Source: Plumapathes pennacea (Eukaryota > Cnidaria > Anthozoa > Antipatharia > Myriopathidae). From it: DNA of 64,000 nucleotides. A program made the translations under genes and the position numbers. The notes beneath the pieces were generated by a model that did not search any database, was not told the DNA's origin, and worked only from the letters and a program-made list of their open reading frames with translations. The stretch lies in the NCBI GenBank assembly GCA_964036295.1, contig OZ038473.1, forward strand, positions 7,657,501-7,721,500. Direction: 5' to 3'. This document shows, piece by piece, positions 9,600 to 19,634 of the stretch. How positions within the stretch are numbered: the first letter of the stretch is position 1; each line of letters starts with the position of its first letter.

Positions 9600-10400
9600 T
9601 TGTCATGAAACAGTACACAGTACGTCCCAAGACCACATTGGACTGTCTCGAAGCCAAACGAAGTTCACCAAGCTGACCTCTTGTTTCTCCCACATGACAC
9701 CTTAAGAAGAAAATTTTACAAGTACGCTTTATGTGTCATTGACGTAGCTTCGAGGATGGCGGACGCTGAAGCGTTAACAAGTAAGTCAAGTGATGAAGTG
9801 GCAAACGCTTTCAAGAGGATATACTCAAGAAAGTTAAAGTGGCCAAAAGTCATCATAGTGGACGCAGGCAGAGAGTTCACGGGGACTGTAACGAAGGTCA
9901 TGACTGAAAAGGAAGTCGTCGTTAGGCGATCGGAAGCAGGTAACCAAAGAGCACAAGCTTTTGTTCAAAGAGCCAATAAGACCCTTGGAGAAAAGATATT
10001 TTCTCTTCAATACGTCAACGAGATGTCGAGGGAAGGGAGGTCTAGGAGTTGGATGGATAGGATGCCAAGCATCATCAAAGCCATAAAATCTCACGTCACT
10101 CGTTTGACTGGGAAGAAAGCCATTGACGCTTATCGAGAAAAGGACGTTGAGCCCTCCTCCAAGAGTTATCGAAGGTATCGGTAAGGTATCTACTTAGAGA
10201 TGGAGAAGAAGAGGGAGGAAACAGAAGGAGAACGACAGACCCAATATGGAGTACAAAGGTTTTCGACTTGGAGAAGAGTATAGTATCGAAAGACCAGCCA
10301 GTTTTGTAATTCTTAGTTGGGGGACCAAAGAGGGGTTTCGTGAGGAGTTACTCGTAGCACCAGAAGACAATGAGTTACCACCCGAGAGTGTTTTGAAGTA
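9600..10400 (+). pseudogene. element A DDE integrase, truncated
   Basis: Retroviral-type integrase core. The first Asp is in VHQADLLFLP (about 9671) and the second in VIIVDAGREFTG. The expected Glu position reads AFVQRANKTLGEK, so Glu is replaced by Gln. The N-terminal zinc domain is missing at the 9600 junction. After SYRR the frame shifts, and the C-terminus continues in other frames to a typical integrase end (LLVAPEDNELPPESVLK, stop about 10400). It integrates the linear element into host DNA when intact; this copy cannot be active. Confidence 0.75.
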
Positions 10401-10459
10401 GTCTCTTAAAGAAAGCGTTAAGAGGCTCAGCCAGAAACCCTAAAAATCTCTAAGTTTCC

Positions 10460-13400
10460 TTAAGCAGTAGCACTTGTGATTCTGTAGTGACCAAGAGCAA
10501 GAGTTTCTATTCCGTTTGGAAGTATGTGCCTTTTGTCGTCATCTGCAATCAAGGCAATTTTGTTAGCCTCTTCCGTGTAAATATTATTTTGACTTTGAAT
10601 GGGATTCATCTTTCTTATTTGCTTACCCCCACCATAAAGACAAGCCTTATAGTCCTGAAACTTGATACCCTTATCGGTTACCGACTTCTTCACCCCTTTA
10701 CACCTCTTCTCCTCAACGTTGGTTCGGTCTATAATGAAGGAGTAAAGCTTTGCCCTCAAGCCAACAAACTCATAAATTTGCTTCCCTCCAACTTCTTCCT
10801 TGAAAATTCCAATCACCCTCAATTAACTCGAGTCGCAATCCCAGAGGGGTGGTCACTTGAGTAGTTGATAGTGTCAAACTTTGCTAGGACATCACCACTG
10901 ATGTCCTTGTAAAAGTCATCCGTTTGTATCTCATACATCAACGAGTCGGTGTCTGTGAAGAGAAGCTTCGCCCTCGAACCGTACTTCTCCTTTATGTACC
11001 CATAGTGGAAGTCATATATTAACGTCTTGGAGAGGTCTAGTATGGACATACCAAGGTAAACTGGCTTGTCGAAGACTAGCTTCGTTTGGCGCATGTGGAC
11101 AGCTGCAAGGTTCTCGCAAAATATTTTCCTTCGGTCAAAGCTCGGCTTCGCAATAAGCTTTCTCGCTTGGACTTGGTTAGTGACTAACTTTACGTCTACC
11201 CTCCTGCAAATGTTCTCAATCGTCTTTTCAAAGACTGCATTGTTCATCAACTTAAAGAAGTCTTTCTCAAAGTCGTTCTTTGCCTTCGAACTAAGACTCG
11301 TGTTCAAGTCGATGAAGATCCTTAACCAAGGAGACTCCTCAAACTTTACCCCTCTGTGAACCTTTTTTAGTACCATCCCTAGCGATAAGTACTTCTTCAA
11401 GGCTTTGTGGTGGATTGCGTACCTTCTCTTATGGTGAAGTGTTGTCACCAACTTTTCACACTTCCCTATCACGAGACTCTCTGGGGCAAATGGATAGTCA
11501 TTGTGAAGGTCGTGAAGATATTCAGGGTAGTCTAAGTCCACCTCAAGGATGCAGGGAAAGTTCCTCCAATCTCTCTTCTCTTGACGATCCATCCACTGGA
11601 AGTTGTGAGTGGATAAAGGCTTACTCATAGCCCAACCGTAAAGGTTGTTTGCGTCTAAATTGACTATGTACACAGTCTTTATTTGAAACATTTTCCACAC
11701 CTTCTTCGCGTGGACGTAATCCTCTTCTGAAATCCCTTCTTCATATAACTTTGAGTAAAAGTCCTCGATAGGCTCCTCTAGACTTTCCTTTTGATGTGGC
11801 AGTGGTCTCTAACCTTTACTGAGGTTGAAGTGAACTCTTCCTCACAAATGTGGCAGGACATGCTCTTTTCGAAGGTCTCCTTGTCGCCTTTAGTGAAGAC
11901 AATCTTTTTAGGGAACTTGTTTCTCTTGTGAAGATCCTTAACGGCTTCTTCAATCCTTCTAACAAACTTATTCGCAAGGTTTTCTCCGGGTGTCTTCTTT
12001 GAATCAACGACTGGGCCTATGGATTGTCTATCATCCACACACTTCACGTAGAAACAAAACCCTGAAGGGATATGTCTTTGATACTTTTTAGTGCGACCCT
12101 CTTCAGTTGAGGGCGAAGGTTCCGGCGTAATCTTTTCCATAAAGCACTCAAAGTCGGCATAAATCACAAAAGGGACTCGCATACTTTTGTTGTAATCCTT
12201 GAACTTAATGAAAGACCCTTCTTCTGGAAGGTCTACCCTAAAGCATCTTTCTTAGAGTAATACCTGAAGTGCTTCTCCAACTCTTTTTCGTTCGTGAAAG
12301 AGTTGAGGCACCTATCGCAAAAATGCCGACGGTGTTCATTCTTGCTCTTCTGCGCACTTAGTAGTCTACTCTTGTCCTTTATCCAAGTGGTTTGTCTCTT
12401 CGTTTGAAAATAGCATTAAGTCAATGTGTATCTCTCCAGCTCGACACTCGCTTACTCTTAGTGGAAAGACGCCCTTACCCTCCTCATACCCAAAAACGTT
12501 AACCGAAAAAAAGGTTTTGCTTCTGAAAAGTGGTGATGTCTTTTAAGGAGAGTGAAAACTCAATTCCACTCCAATGGAAGTTTTCAGAGGAATCCCATAG
12601 TTTCTTCGTCAAACGTTGGGGATTCCTTTGTTGCAGATACACAGCGCTTGTTACTGCCCACTTAAAGCACTCATTATCAATCTCATTTTCAACGTTTATT
12701 CTAGCCCTCTTTCCCACCAAAGCCTTAGGAAGGGGGAGGTAAGAGCTCCCCGATAGAAGTTGAAAAGGGTTAACATAAGTGTCAAAGTGTAAAACCTTTG
12801 AGAACACCCATCCAGAGCCTCGATTCTGAAACGTCTCTATCTTCTCGACGATGTTCGCAGAGGATTCATCGTAGAGTTCCGATATATTAGTAGCGTCTGT
12901 TACTATCTCACCTCCGCCATCATTAGGCCGCCGTATAGCGTGAAAATAGCCAACAATGACAACAGATGGATCTTCCAACTTCTTAAACTCACACGTAAGG
13001 ATGAACTTCGCCTTAATTGGAAGCGTTTGTTCACCAATAAGGTTCAAAGTAGCGTCCTTAATCCCCACTAAAAACCTCACATAATCTCGCGCTTCACGTC
13101 CTTCTATCCTGTAAGTCCTTAGGTACCCTCTAAAAGCTGTCTCTGTTTGACGAGGCCTAGTCTCTTCTCGGTGTCTAATAACTTTAGTGATTATTCGCGA
13201 AAATTCTACTCACTTCCTTCTTTAACGACTTCGCATGCACATTAGCGGCCCTCTTAACCGTCTTCGGGACGTACGACAAAATCCTGTTCGCAAAATCGTT
13301 AATCCTTCTCTTTACTAAGTCAGAAGCCTTCGAAGCCAACTCTCTCAAAGAGAGAGGGTTATTAATAGCTACAGTCGCTTGGAGGGCTGGTACGTTAATC

Positions 13401-13468
13401 TCTTCCAGAGGTTCGTCCATAACACTTCTTTGGTTCCGAGACGCGTTTGAAGTCATTCTTTTTAACAT
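10460..13468 (-). pseudogene. element A family B DNA polymerase, internally deleted
   Basis: Protein-primed type PolB. N-terminal parts lie at 13468-13184 (94 residues, possibly a separate gene) and 13080-12499. The exonuclease I motif is at 12182-11778 (YADFECFMEK) with a nearby CHICEEEF...DHCH zinc-like cluster. Palm motifs are at 11700-10819: motif A in LDANNLYGWAM, motif B in FFKLMNNAVF, motif C in LLFTDTDSLMYE. The C-terminal part lies at 10822-10460. Sequence between the DHCH cluster and motif A, which should hold exonuclease II and III, is almost absent (about 120 bases instead of many hundreds). Several frameshifts as well. Confidence 0.85.
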
Positions 13469-13656
13469 TTCCTTATCCCTTTAAGCTTAAGTTCAAATTG
13501 TTAAAATCGACTAGGGCGTTGCGAGGTGAAGCGTGACTAAGGCTGTGATAGGTGTTAACACTCTTGACGCCTTAGCGTGGGTGACATTTCATATCACATT
13601 TGCAAAATGTGCCAAAACCGGTAGTATACCACTTCTGAACTTAGGGGTCAAAGGGT
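13469..13656. other. flank between element A polymerase and element B
   Basis: No gene. Contains the palindrome GTTAACAC and, at the end, the 6 bp AAGGGT (13651-13656) that is repeated directly after element B. The sequence resumes at 39129. Confidence 0.5.
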
Positions 13657-13805
13657 AGTAGTATGGGGTCCGAAAAAAGCAGCACTTTACATACTAATGA
13701 GTTGCCCCACCCCTGGGGAGGATTTTTGTCACCCTAAAAGGGGAACTGAGGGGGTGGGGGTGGGGGTGATTTTGGAGGGGAGGGGAAGGTGGGGAGGGGA
13801 GTGAC
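13657..13805. repeat. element B left terminal inverted repeat
   Basis: The outer 90 or so bases match the right end with one substitution (A/G at about position 33) and one short indel. The inner part is G-rich on this strand (runs of GGGGGTGGGGGTG and GGAGGGGAGGGG) and could form G-quadruplexes. Confidence 0.9.
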
Positions 13806-14054
13806 CGGAAGTGGAAAAAAGGGGTGTGCAAAGGACGCCCTGAGGAAGAAGGGTAGGGAGAGAAGAGGAGTTATACTTACCATAGTGATGTCTTATAGTG
13901 GCCTTTTTGCCTCGCTGGATTAATTTAATATTGGTCATTGTCGGACCGGGGATTCGAACTGTGGAAAGTTGAGAAGGGTTGAGGGTTAAAGGAGAGGAGG
14001 TTACACAGGGCGCCACATCACACCACCCAGGAGACAGAGTGAAGAAATAAGTTT

Positions 14055-14309
14055 TTATTTCGCATGTCCTTTACAAGAGTTGATGTTTGCAAAGCTAAGA
14101 CGTCGGTAGTCTTGGTAGTCACACATGGGACAAGCAGGATGTGTTTTGTGAAAAAAGTTTTGGTAGTGACCACATTGGGGACATTGGCTACATCCACTTC
14201 GGGGCCTAGTTGGAGTGATGGCATTATAGGTATCAGCATAGGCGATGGCACTTTTGACATCGTCAAATTCTTGAATGCCAGGGTCGGCTGCATATTTTCC
14301 GTTGTCGAA
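14055..14309 (-). CDS. zinc-ribbon-like protein, 3' exon or fragment
   Basis: An open minus frame of 84 codons without ATG, preceded by TGA at 14310-14312 and ended by TAA 14055-14057. It encodes a tail with CSQCPQCGHYQNFFHKTHPA then CPMC, i.e. CxxCxxC and CPxC pairs plus His, a convincing zinc-binding module, ending SCKGHAK. Lack of a start suggests a 3' exon (AG dinucleotides lie just upstream) or a frameshift. AATAAA on the minus strand overlaps the stop. It is divergent from the gene at 14461. Possible DNA-binding regulator; no family name. Confidence 0.55.
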   Translation of the reverse strand, partial: FDNGKYAADPGIQEFDDVKSAIAYADTYNAITPTRPRSGCSQCPQCGHYQNFFHKTHPACPMCDYQDYRRLSFANINSCKGHAK

Positions 14310-14374
14310 TCATTCTCAGTTGTGAGTGGGTCGTGACTCAAAACAGGTTTGAAACTAGATTTTTTGACAGTTGG

Positions 14375-14381
14375 TATAAAA
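14375..14381 (+). promoter_or_regulatory. TATA box (TATAAAA)
   Basis: 86 bases before the preferred ATG at 14461; a nearer ATG lies at 14392 in the same frame. Confidence 0.5.
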
Positions 14382-14460
14382 GCATTCGCGCGTGAAATTC
14401 GACACCTTTTTGACTAGGTTCACAGACAATGCAATTTGTTCCAGTTTAATTTTTGAAAAG

Positions 14461-15265
14461 ATGGCAGAGAATTATCGCGACATGACTTGGGAAGAGATGG
14501 CACTGGAGGTAGTTTATGAGCTGGGCCCTTATGTTCTGCCTGATGGCAAAAAGTCATACAGTAGTTTAATCCGAATAATGAAAACCATCAGCCCGCCAAG
14601 AATCTGCGAAGACCCCGGCTGTCCAGCTCACGCTGGACAGCATTACATGGACAAATGTCCTGAAAGGCCTGCCATGGACTGCTCGGTGGATCGCGTCGTG
14701 GAGGATGCTGTAAATTCGTCGGCCATAACGGTGGCGAGTAGTCAATCTGAGATTAGTGGTATTTCTCCATTGCTGTCATCGGATACCGGTGCCGAGTTGG
14801 TCTCAACGTGCGAAAATTTGTTGCGTGACAGCGAAATGGATCCATTGCTGAGTGACACAGCAGACCAGGGTTCTGAGATCAGTTTCAATAGCTATGTGTA
14901 AGTAGTTTGAATTGTCCATTTTTGGGTTTTGTGATTGTTTCTCATACAACTTTTTTTCTCACAGCTCTGCGGACCCCGTGAAAGATTGGTGTGAAGGTGT
15001 CAACGAACAGGGGAACCGAACCGAACTGAAAAAAGTTTAGCCAATTTTGATCTCTGATGACGATGAGGATGGACCCAGAATACTTACTGAAGACGATTTG
15101 AAGGGGACGGCGAATGCGGTCCAGAACTTGCTTGACGCGTTCAACGCCGTGGCGGGAAGCCACGAACGTGGCTGTATTTCTGCGTTTGACAACCCAACTT
15201 GTCAGCATGGCGCCTTTCATTGTGCTTGTCGTGCAAACTTTGACCATGAATATGGTGTGTGTTGA
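14461..15265 (+). pseudogene. Cys/His-rich acidic protein, two exons, one stop
   Basis: Exon 1 (14461-14897) starts MAENYRDMTWEEMALEVVYE and holds a Cys/His cluster CEDPGCPAHAGQHYMDKCP, then an acidic Ser-rich tail. An intron of 67 bases (14898-14964) has GTAAGT donor and TTTTTTTCTCACAG acceptor, phase 2. Exon 2 (14965-15265) continues acidic (ISDDDEDGPRILTEDDLK) and ends in a CQHGAFHCACRANFDH cluster. TAG at 15038-15040 interrupts exon 2 in frame. AATAAA at 15299-15304. Looks like a regulator with two zinc-type clusters; no known family. Confidence 0.65.
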
Positions 15266-15428
15266 TGTTTTTTGCCGTTGAGTTTTGTTTTTGATGTAAA
15301 TAAAAAACATACAACATGTGCACACATAGACCACACAAAAAATTTCTCTTTGGTACTCTCTTCGGAAAGGTTGGTTCGATTCCGGCGGGAAATCTATACC
15401 TCGTGGTCTGCTGACATTATCACACAAT

Positions 15429-15477
15429 CCCACGTGGGGATCACATCAGCAAAAAAATTCGTCATGCTTATTATAAA
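15429..15477 (+). promoter_or_regulatory. CACGTG-box promoter 1
   Basis: CCCACGTGGG at 15429-15438 followed by TATAAA at 15472-15477, 44 bases before the ATG at 15516. One of four such modules in element B. Confidence 0.65.
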
Positions 15478-15515
15478 TGAACGAGAGTGTTCTTTCATTT
15501 CCAAACCATTTCAAG

Positions 15516-16326
15516 ATGTTCAAGTTAGAAAGGCGAGGCGATGTGTCGTATAATCATTTAACTGGAGCAGATCGTGATACCTATTGGGCTCTTCAAGATT
15601 TAAAAAAATCAGGATATCAATCGCAATCATTCGCAATCAGCCGTCAGGTCGTGTGCTTAAAGTCCTGATTCTTTATTTACGCGGCAAACTTCATTACCGA
15701 GACAGACCTCAATTTGGTCCTGGTTACTTAAAAACATTTTTGAGTGTGCTGCTGCGTTTAAATCGTGATGTTAATTTCTTCGTTGGCACCACGGTCCATC
15801 AATTGACGGCCAAGCGACGTTCCCCGAATTGGGTGTACTGGCAGAAGAAAACATTGATCAAACAATTGCAGAATTTTTTCAAGCTGGCTGCTTTGGATTG
15901 TCACGATCGCCGACATCCCACCATCAATTACCCGGCGCCAGATAAAAGCGTGGTTTAGTGGCTCTGATTCAAGCGACTGCGCCCCGATATGCCAAGACGC
16001 CTACACAACAGTGGTCTGTGACGATGGGTCCTTTCAAAGTGACTCTTTGTGAGGGTATTGTCACTGATGTGTGGCAGCAGATGGAGCATATTCAGACCAT
16101 TACCGGTCACGCTCTGCCAGAGTTTGAGTATTTTTAGCTCAAGGAGGGAGACAAGCCGTGGGAGTGGCGTAAAGATTTTGACCACAGCCATCATTTTTTC
16201 AACCAGGCCGACTGTGGTGCTATTCTACTGACCTGTCCTCGACGATGGAGTTTAAATCCCACCGAGACCGTGGCGCCCTTGAAGCATCTGTACAATCTAC
16301 ATATGGCGTTTTTTATCTTAAAATAG
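15516..16326 (+). pseudogene. element B hypothetical protein under CACGTG-box promoter
   Basis: One coherent product of about 270 residues over three frames. It starts MFKLERRGDVSYNHLTGADR, shifts near 15640, and runs through RDRPQFGPGYLKTFLSVLLR and LNRDVNFFVGTTVHQLTAKR. It shifts again near 15955 and continues through WSVTMGPFKVTLCEG to TAG at 16138, then ADCGAILLTCPRRWSLNPTE to the final TAG at 16324. Two frameshifts and one internal stop. No domain recognised. The promoter class suggests early expression. Confidence 0.5.
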
Positions 16327-16329
16327 AGA

Positions 16330-16527
16330 ATGAACCCAAACATCCAGATCAGTTGTCCGTTGCTGGCCCCCAGGATGGATGCGAGCGAGCCGGTCCCGAA
16401 GGATGTGACAAAGAAGAGGAAGATTAATTCGAGGGATACAAAAAAGAAGAAGAGAAGGATCATTGGGAAACATATCCAAGCCCAGCGAAAAAACTGGAGA
16501 GAAGTAGCAGCTGTTAAAAAACCGTGA
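16330..16527 (+). CDS. small basic protein
   Basis: 65 residues beginning MNPNIQISCPLLAPRMDASE, followed by a Lys/Arg-rich half (VTKKRKINSRDTKKKKRRII) that looks like a nuclear localisation or nucleic-acid-binding segment. It starts 3 bases after the preceding stop. Its end carries CCGTGAGT, which could be a splice donor joining it to the next frame. Function unknown. Confidence 0.45.
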   Translation: MNPNIQISCPLLAPRMDASEPVPKDVTKKRKINSRDTKKKKRRIIGKHIQAQRKNWREVAAVKKP

Positions 16528-16572
16528 GTCATCGGAAAGCATCGGGACAGCAAAGATGTATCTGGGATCAGA

Positions 16573-16709
16573 TGAATATCATGCGGGCCACTCGGTACAG
16601 CAATTGCGACCTTGAATTGATGAACGAGTACTGGAATGACGAAGACTGGATGCGAGAGCAAGAAGAACTGTTTGAAGAAGCGTGTTATAAATTAAGTTTG
16701 TTGGAGTAA
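16573..16709 (+). CDS. small acidic protein or 3' exon
   Basis: 45 residues from MNIMRATRYSNCDLELMNEY with an acidic tail (NDEDWMREQEELFEEA). It may be the 3' part of the basic gene just upstream, through a frameshift or an intron. No domain. Confidence 0.35.
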
Positions 16710-16767
16710 GGACAAAAAATAGTGTAAACATGAGTTGGTTGAAAAACATGTTTTTATTCATGTTCGT

Positions 16768-17487
16768 TTACATGACTTTGTTCTTTTGAAATAAAAAATA
16801 ATCAATGATAACTTCTAGTTTTTCATCAAACCAGGGCTGCATGTAGTGCTTTTCCACTATTTTTTCTTCCAGGTTGGGGTTGTCTTCGGCCTGGCCAAAC
16901 ATCCACCAGACAAAGTCTTCGCGTGTGGTTGCTTCTGACTCTTCGACCCACTCCATCAATTGGGAAAAACGCTTGATTTCATTATTCCAATCGGGGGCTT
17001 TCTTGGTGGGGTGGAACAACTCGGACATGTCATCTGCGATTTCTTGTTTCAGCATGTCAATATCCAGTTCCAACATCTCCTCCTCTTGGATCAGCCGCGT
17101 CTTTTGTTTGGCAATGTTTTTCTTCAGCCATTGCTTTCCTTCTTCTGTCTTTTTTAGTTCGGTGATTTCTTCTTTCATCTTTTCATGGCTGTTGCTGCTG
17201 TAGCAGTCTGGAGGGGTTTCTTTTTCCCATCGGGCCCAATCAATCTCTTCGTGATAGCGCTCATAGTACGTATTCACTCGATCTTCGGTGAGCGTTCCTT
17301 CCCGGCGGTGGGACAGTAGGATGGATTGATCAATATGTTTTTCCCAATCGAAATCGTCTACCTGATCTTTCCCCCACCCCAAGCTGTCATCAATGTGTTT
17401 GGGTCTTTTGGCGGGCGGTTCATTCTCTTCCAAGTGGCGGCGTTTCAAAGGTTTCAGCGGTTTGAGTGGTTTGCTCATCTTGGACAC
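16768..17487 (-). CDS. element B charged coiled-coil protein, intact
   Basis: 239 residues, no interruption. The N-terminus is basic with likely nuclear signals (PLKPLKPLKRRHLEE, PPAKRPKH). The middle is a long Glu/Lys helix (residues about 105-155, KMKEEITELKKTEEGKQWLK). The C-terminal half is Trp-rich and acidic (TREDFVWWMFGQAEDNPNLE). Minus-strand AATAAA lies near 16753. Its start faces the PolB start across the CACGTG-box promoter 2, so the two may be co-regulated. No family recognised. Confidence 0.65.
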   Translation of the reverse strand: MSKMSKPLKPLKPLKRRHLEENEPPAKRPKHIDDSLGWGKDQVDDFDWEKHIDQSILLSHRREGTLTEDRVNTYYERYHEEIDWARWEKETPPDCYSSNSHEKMKEEITELKKTEEGKQWLKKNIAKQKTRLIQEEEMLELDIDMLKQEIADDMSELFHPTKKAPDWNNEIKRFSQLMEWVEESEATTREDFVWWMFGQAEDNPNLEEKIVEKHYMQPWFDEKLEVIIDYFLFQKNKVM

Positions 17488-17719
17488 TTTTTAGGATATC
17501 GTTGTTTCCTTCGTCTTCGTCTGATTTGGAATCGAAGTTTTTGCCGTACGATTTCTTTCGAGAGTGATTCAATTTGAGTTGAGAGTGCTTACACTTTCAA
17601 GTTCAATTCAGTTTGAGTTTTCTCTCTCTCTTCGAATCGTGTTTGAATCTTTTTTAGCACTTCATCCATGCTGTGAGAAAATCAGTTCAGAGGGTGGCGT
17701 ACTTATTGAGTAAAACATA

Positions 17720-17833
17720 CCACGTGGGGATGATGTCACAATAATTTTCGTTTTAGACAAAAGTGTATTTTTAATCAACCCACGTGGGGTGCATTGCCAC
17801 GTAAGGCTGACGTAAGCATAATGTTGCTATAAA
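17720..17833. promoter_or_regulatory. CACGTG-box promoter 2 (bidirectional)
   Basis: CCACGTGGGG (17720-17729, followed by ATGATGTCAC) and CCCACGTGGG (17779-17788, followed by a further CCACGTAA and CTGACGTAA). TATAAA is at 17828-17833, 43 bases before the PolB exon 1 ATG. Lies between the divergent gene at 17487 and PolB. Confidence 0.7.
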
Positions 17834-17868
17834 GAGTGCCGTTTTGGAGAAAGCCAGCACAAGTCGAA

Positions 17869-18965
17869 TCATGGCTGATGGAAGAAGAAATCAAGTAAGT
17901 GTTTTCCTTTTCTGATGTTTTCGTCGCCGTCTTCTGCGATCTTTGCGTCGTTTCTGACTGTTACGGTATAAGCGGTCAAAGATAATACTCCAGTCATTAT
18001 CGGGGCGAATGGTTGTGTAACGGACTTTATGTTTGCCTTTTTTGCCAAAGACACCATATAGTCGTAATAGGGAATAAGTAGTGAGGGAAGGTGAGATACT
18101 TTCTTTTCATCGTCGCTCAAGCTGTCCAGGCCAAACAATTCGAGAGGGTAGTCGCCTCGGTCCAGATCTTCGAATACTTCTTTGAGCACGTCGTGAATGT
18201 AGATCATGGGATAGCAGTCGTCGTATCGGCAGTGATTGAGAGCATCCAATCGGTAGCGTTTTTTAATGCGTTTGGCAAATGTCGGTACCCAGAGAAGTTG
18301 CGAGTAAGGGGTTTTAATATCATCAAGAAGAAAGGCAAATACGAGAGCCAATCCTCGTGTTAATGGATATTGGTAGAGAGCATACAAGGCTTGGCAGCCG
18401 TCTTCATCGCTCGCCATAATGCTCGTGAAATTGCTGTAGAACTCGAATACGTTGGAGGGGGCGCAGAGTGCCTTGACGTTCACCCTCGGACGTGGGGAAA
18501 TCATAGGTGAGCCGTTGTGTATGCGGTGGTCGTCCTGGAAAGGTACGACTAGATGAAAGCCAGTGATCACTCATTAGAATTTGATTGTAATAGTGTTTTA
18601 TACATTCCCACTGTTGGCCCTCTTGAAGTTCTTGCTTGGTCAAAGTGTTTTTCTTAAAACATAGGGGGTCTTTGTGACAGTGTTTTAAAACTTGGAGAAA
18701 CATACGGTTTTCGACTTCGTGTTTTCGATTTTGAGGTGGGGTTTTTCCATAATTCGTGGAGGAGGTCCAGACCGGTCAGCTCTTTCAGACGTTGATGAAA
18801 AACATGCAATTGCAACATGTGTGTTCCGTCACCATGTATGAACCAGCTAAGGATACAGATACCGTAGGTGTGATCACAGCGTCTTAAAATGCAACGGTTT
18901 TGTTCACGCAAATAGGGTTGGATGGTAGTCCGTGTGATGATCAGGTTGCGTGTTGGACGAACCAT
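17869..18965 (-). pseudogene. element B hypothetical protein, nested in PolB intron
   Basis: Three frames read in series make one product of about 360 residues: 18965-18654 (MVRPTRNLIITRTTIQPYLR, then HGDGTHMLQLHVFHQRLKEL), then about 18703-18580 (LKHCHKDPLCFKKNTLTKQE), then 18570-17869 (LTRGLALVFAFLLDDIKTPY, RYDDCYPMIYIHDVLKEVFE). Two frameshifts. A TATAAAAAGGC box is at 18991-19001 (minus), 26 bases upstream. It ends 2 bases before the PolB ATG on the other strand. Unknown family. Confidence 0.55.
17871..17894 (+). other. PolB exon 1 (8 codons) and start of a 1.78 kb intron
   Basis: ATG at 17871 followed by seven codons (MADGRRNQ) and GTAAGT at 17895. The acceptor TTTATTTATAG ends at 19674; phase 0 joins it to the acidic PolB N-terminus. 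The TATA box at 17828 fits the spacing of other genes here. The intron contains three minus-strand genes. Confidence 0.65.
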
Positions 18966-19008
18966 AGTTGTAATGAAACATTTTTATGTTGCCTTTTTAT
19001 AGTTGTTT

Positions 19009-19242
19009 CTAAGTAGCTCTGCCACGTCTCTTGCTGCGTCTTTGGGTTCTTTGAACGATGCATGTGTGGGTAGAAGCATGTGAGGGTCTGCGTCGTTTCA
19101 GCTGTTTGAAGCGTCGTTTGATTTGGGATAATTCCCTGAATGCTCGGTTCCACTTGTTAGCAGGGGTGTTTCTGCACACACGAGCGCGATTGTTGTGCAC
19201 ATTGCGCCCATAGGTATTGTCGTAATTCCAGTCTTCAGACAT
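19009..19242 (-). CDS. polybasic protein, MSEDWN paralogue 1
   Basis: 77 residues starting MSEDWNYDNTYGRNVHNN and continuing as an Arg/Lys-rich chain (RELSQIKRRFKQLKRRR) to an RRGRAT end. The start, WNRAF.EL..IKRR core and GRA tail match the next gene upstream, so they are tandem duplicates. TATAAAAAGAC at 19264-19274 (minus). Composition fits a DNA-condensing core protein, which is inference. Confidence 0.6.
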   Translation of the reverse strand: MSEDWNYDNTYGRNVHNNRARVCRNTPANKWNRAFRELSQIKRRFKQLKRRRPSHASTHTCIVQRTQRRSKRRGRAT

Positions 19243-19276
19243 TTATGGTAATAGTGTAAGGTTGTCTTTTTATAAG

Positions 19277-19634
19277 CTAGGCAGCTCTGCCGCTTACACG
19301 TTTTTTGGCTTGTTTTTTGTTGGGTTTTACGCCACTGTGTGACAGCACATTGTTTACGCTTGTGTCGTCGCTTGATTTGGTTCTGATATAATTCCTTGAA
19401 GGCTTTGTACCACCCCGGTCGAAAAGGGTTGTTGTGACGCGTGCGAGTACGACGCTTGTGCGTGCGAACGTGTGTGGAGGCGAGATGGGCTCTCCGCATT
19501 TCGTCTTGCAATCGTGCAAAGCTTCTAGCACAGCGTCGGCTGAGTTCTGCGTCTCGTACGTTACGCACCCGCTGAGTCCACCCATCGTGGTTCACATGCC
19601 TACGCACGTTGTCGAAGTTCCAGTCTTCAGACAT
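19277..19634 (-). pseudogene. polybasic protein, MSEDWN paralogue 2, frameshifted
   Basis: Starts MSEDWNFDNVRRHVNHDGW, continues basic (HVRTHKRRTRTRHN) with the shared WYKAFKELYQNQIKRR core, and needs a shift to reach the matching end KKQAKKRVSGRAA at 19277. Its minus-strand TATA box (TATAAATAAA, 19664-19673) coincides with the PolB intron acceptor on the other strand. Probable core protein paralogue. Confidence 0.6.

Larger units (their letters stand above)
3230..13470. mobile_element. element A: Polinton-like relic
   Basis: Minus-strand small structural-type genes (3300-7634), an ATPase remnant (9265-9595), a plus-strand retroviral-type integrase (9600-10400) and a minus-strand family B DNA polymerase (10460-13468) together make a Polinton/Maverick-like gene set. 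Ends are approximate: I see no convincing terminal repeat or target duplication. Almost every gene is broken and two internal deletions are visible. Element B inserted about 190 bases beyond the polymerase start. A 1557 bp MITE sits at 7661-9217. Confidence 0.7.

Noticed and set aside
3040-13656. terminal inverted repeats of element A
   Set aside because: I compared about 2880-3200 with 13470-13656 plus 39129-39240 and saw only short chance matches.
13729-14016. 95-codon minus-strand ORF
   Set aside because: It runs through the G-rich terminal repeat; composition comes from the repeat, not coding selection.
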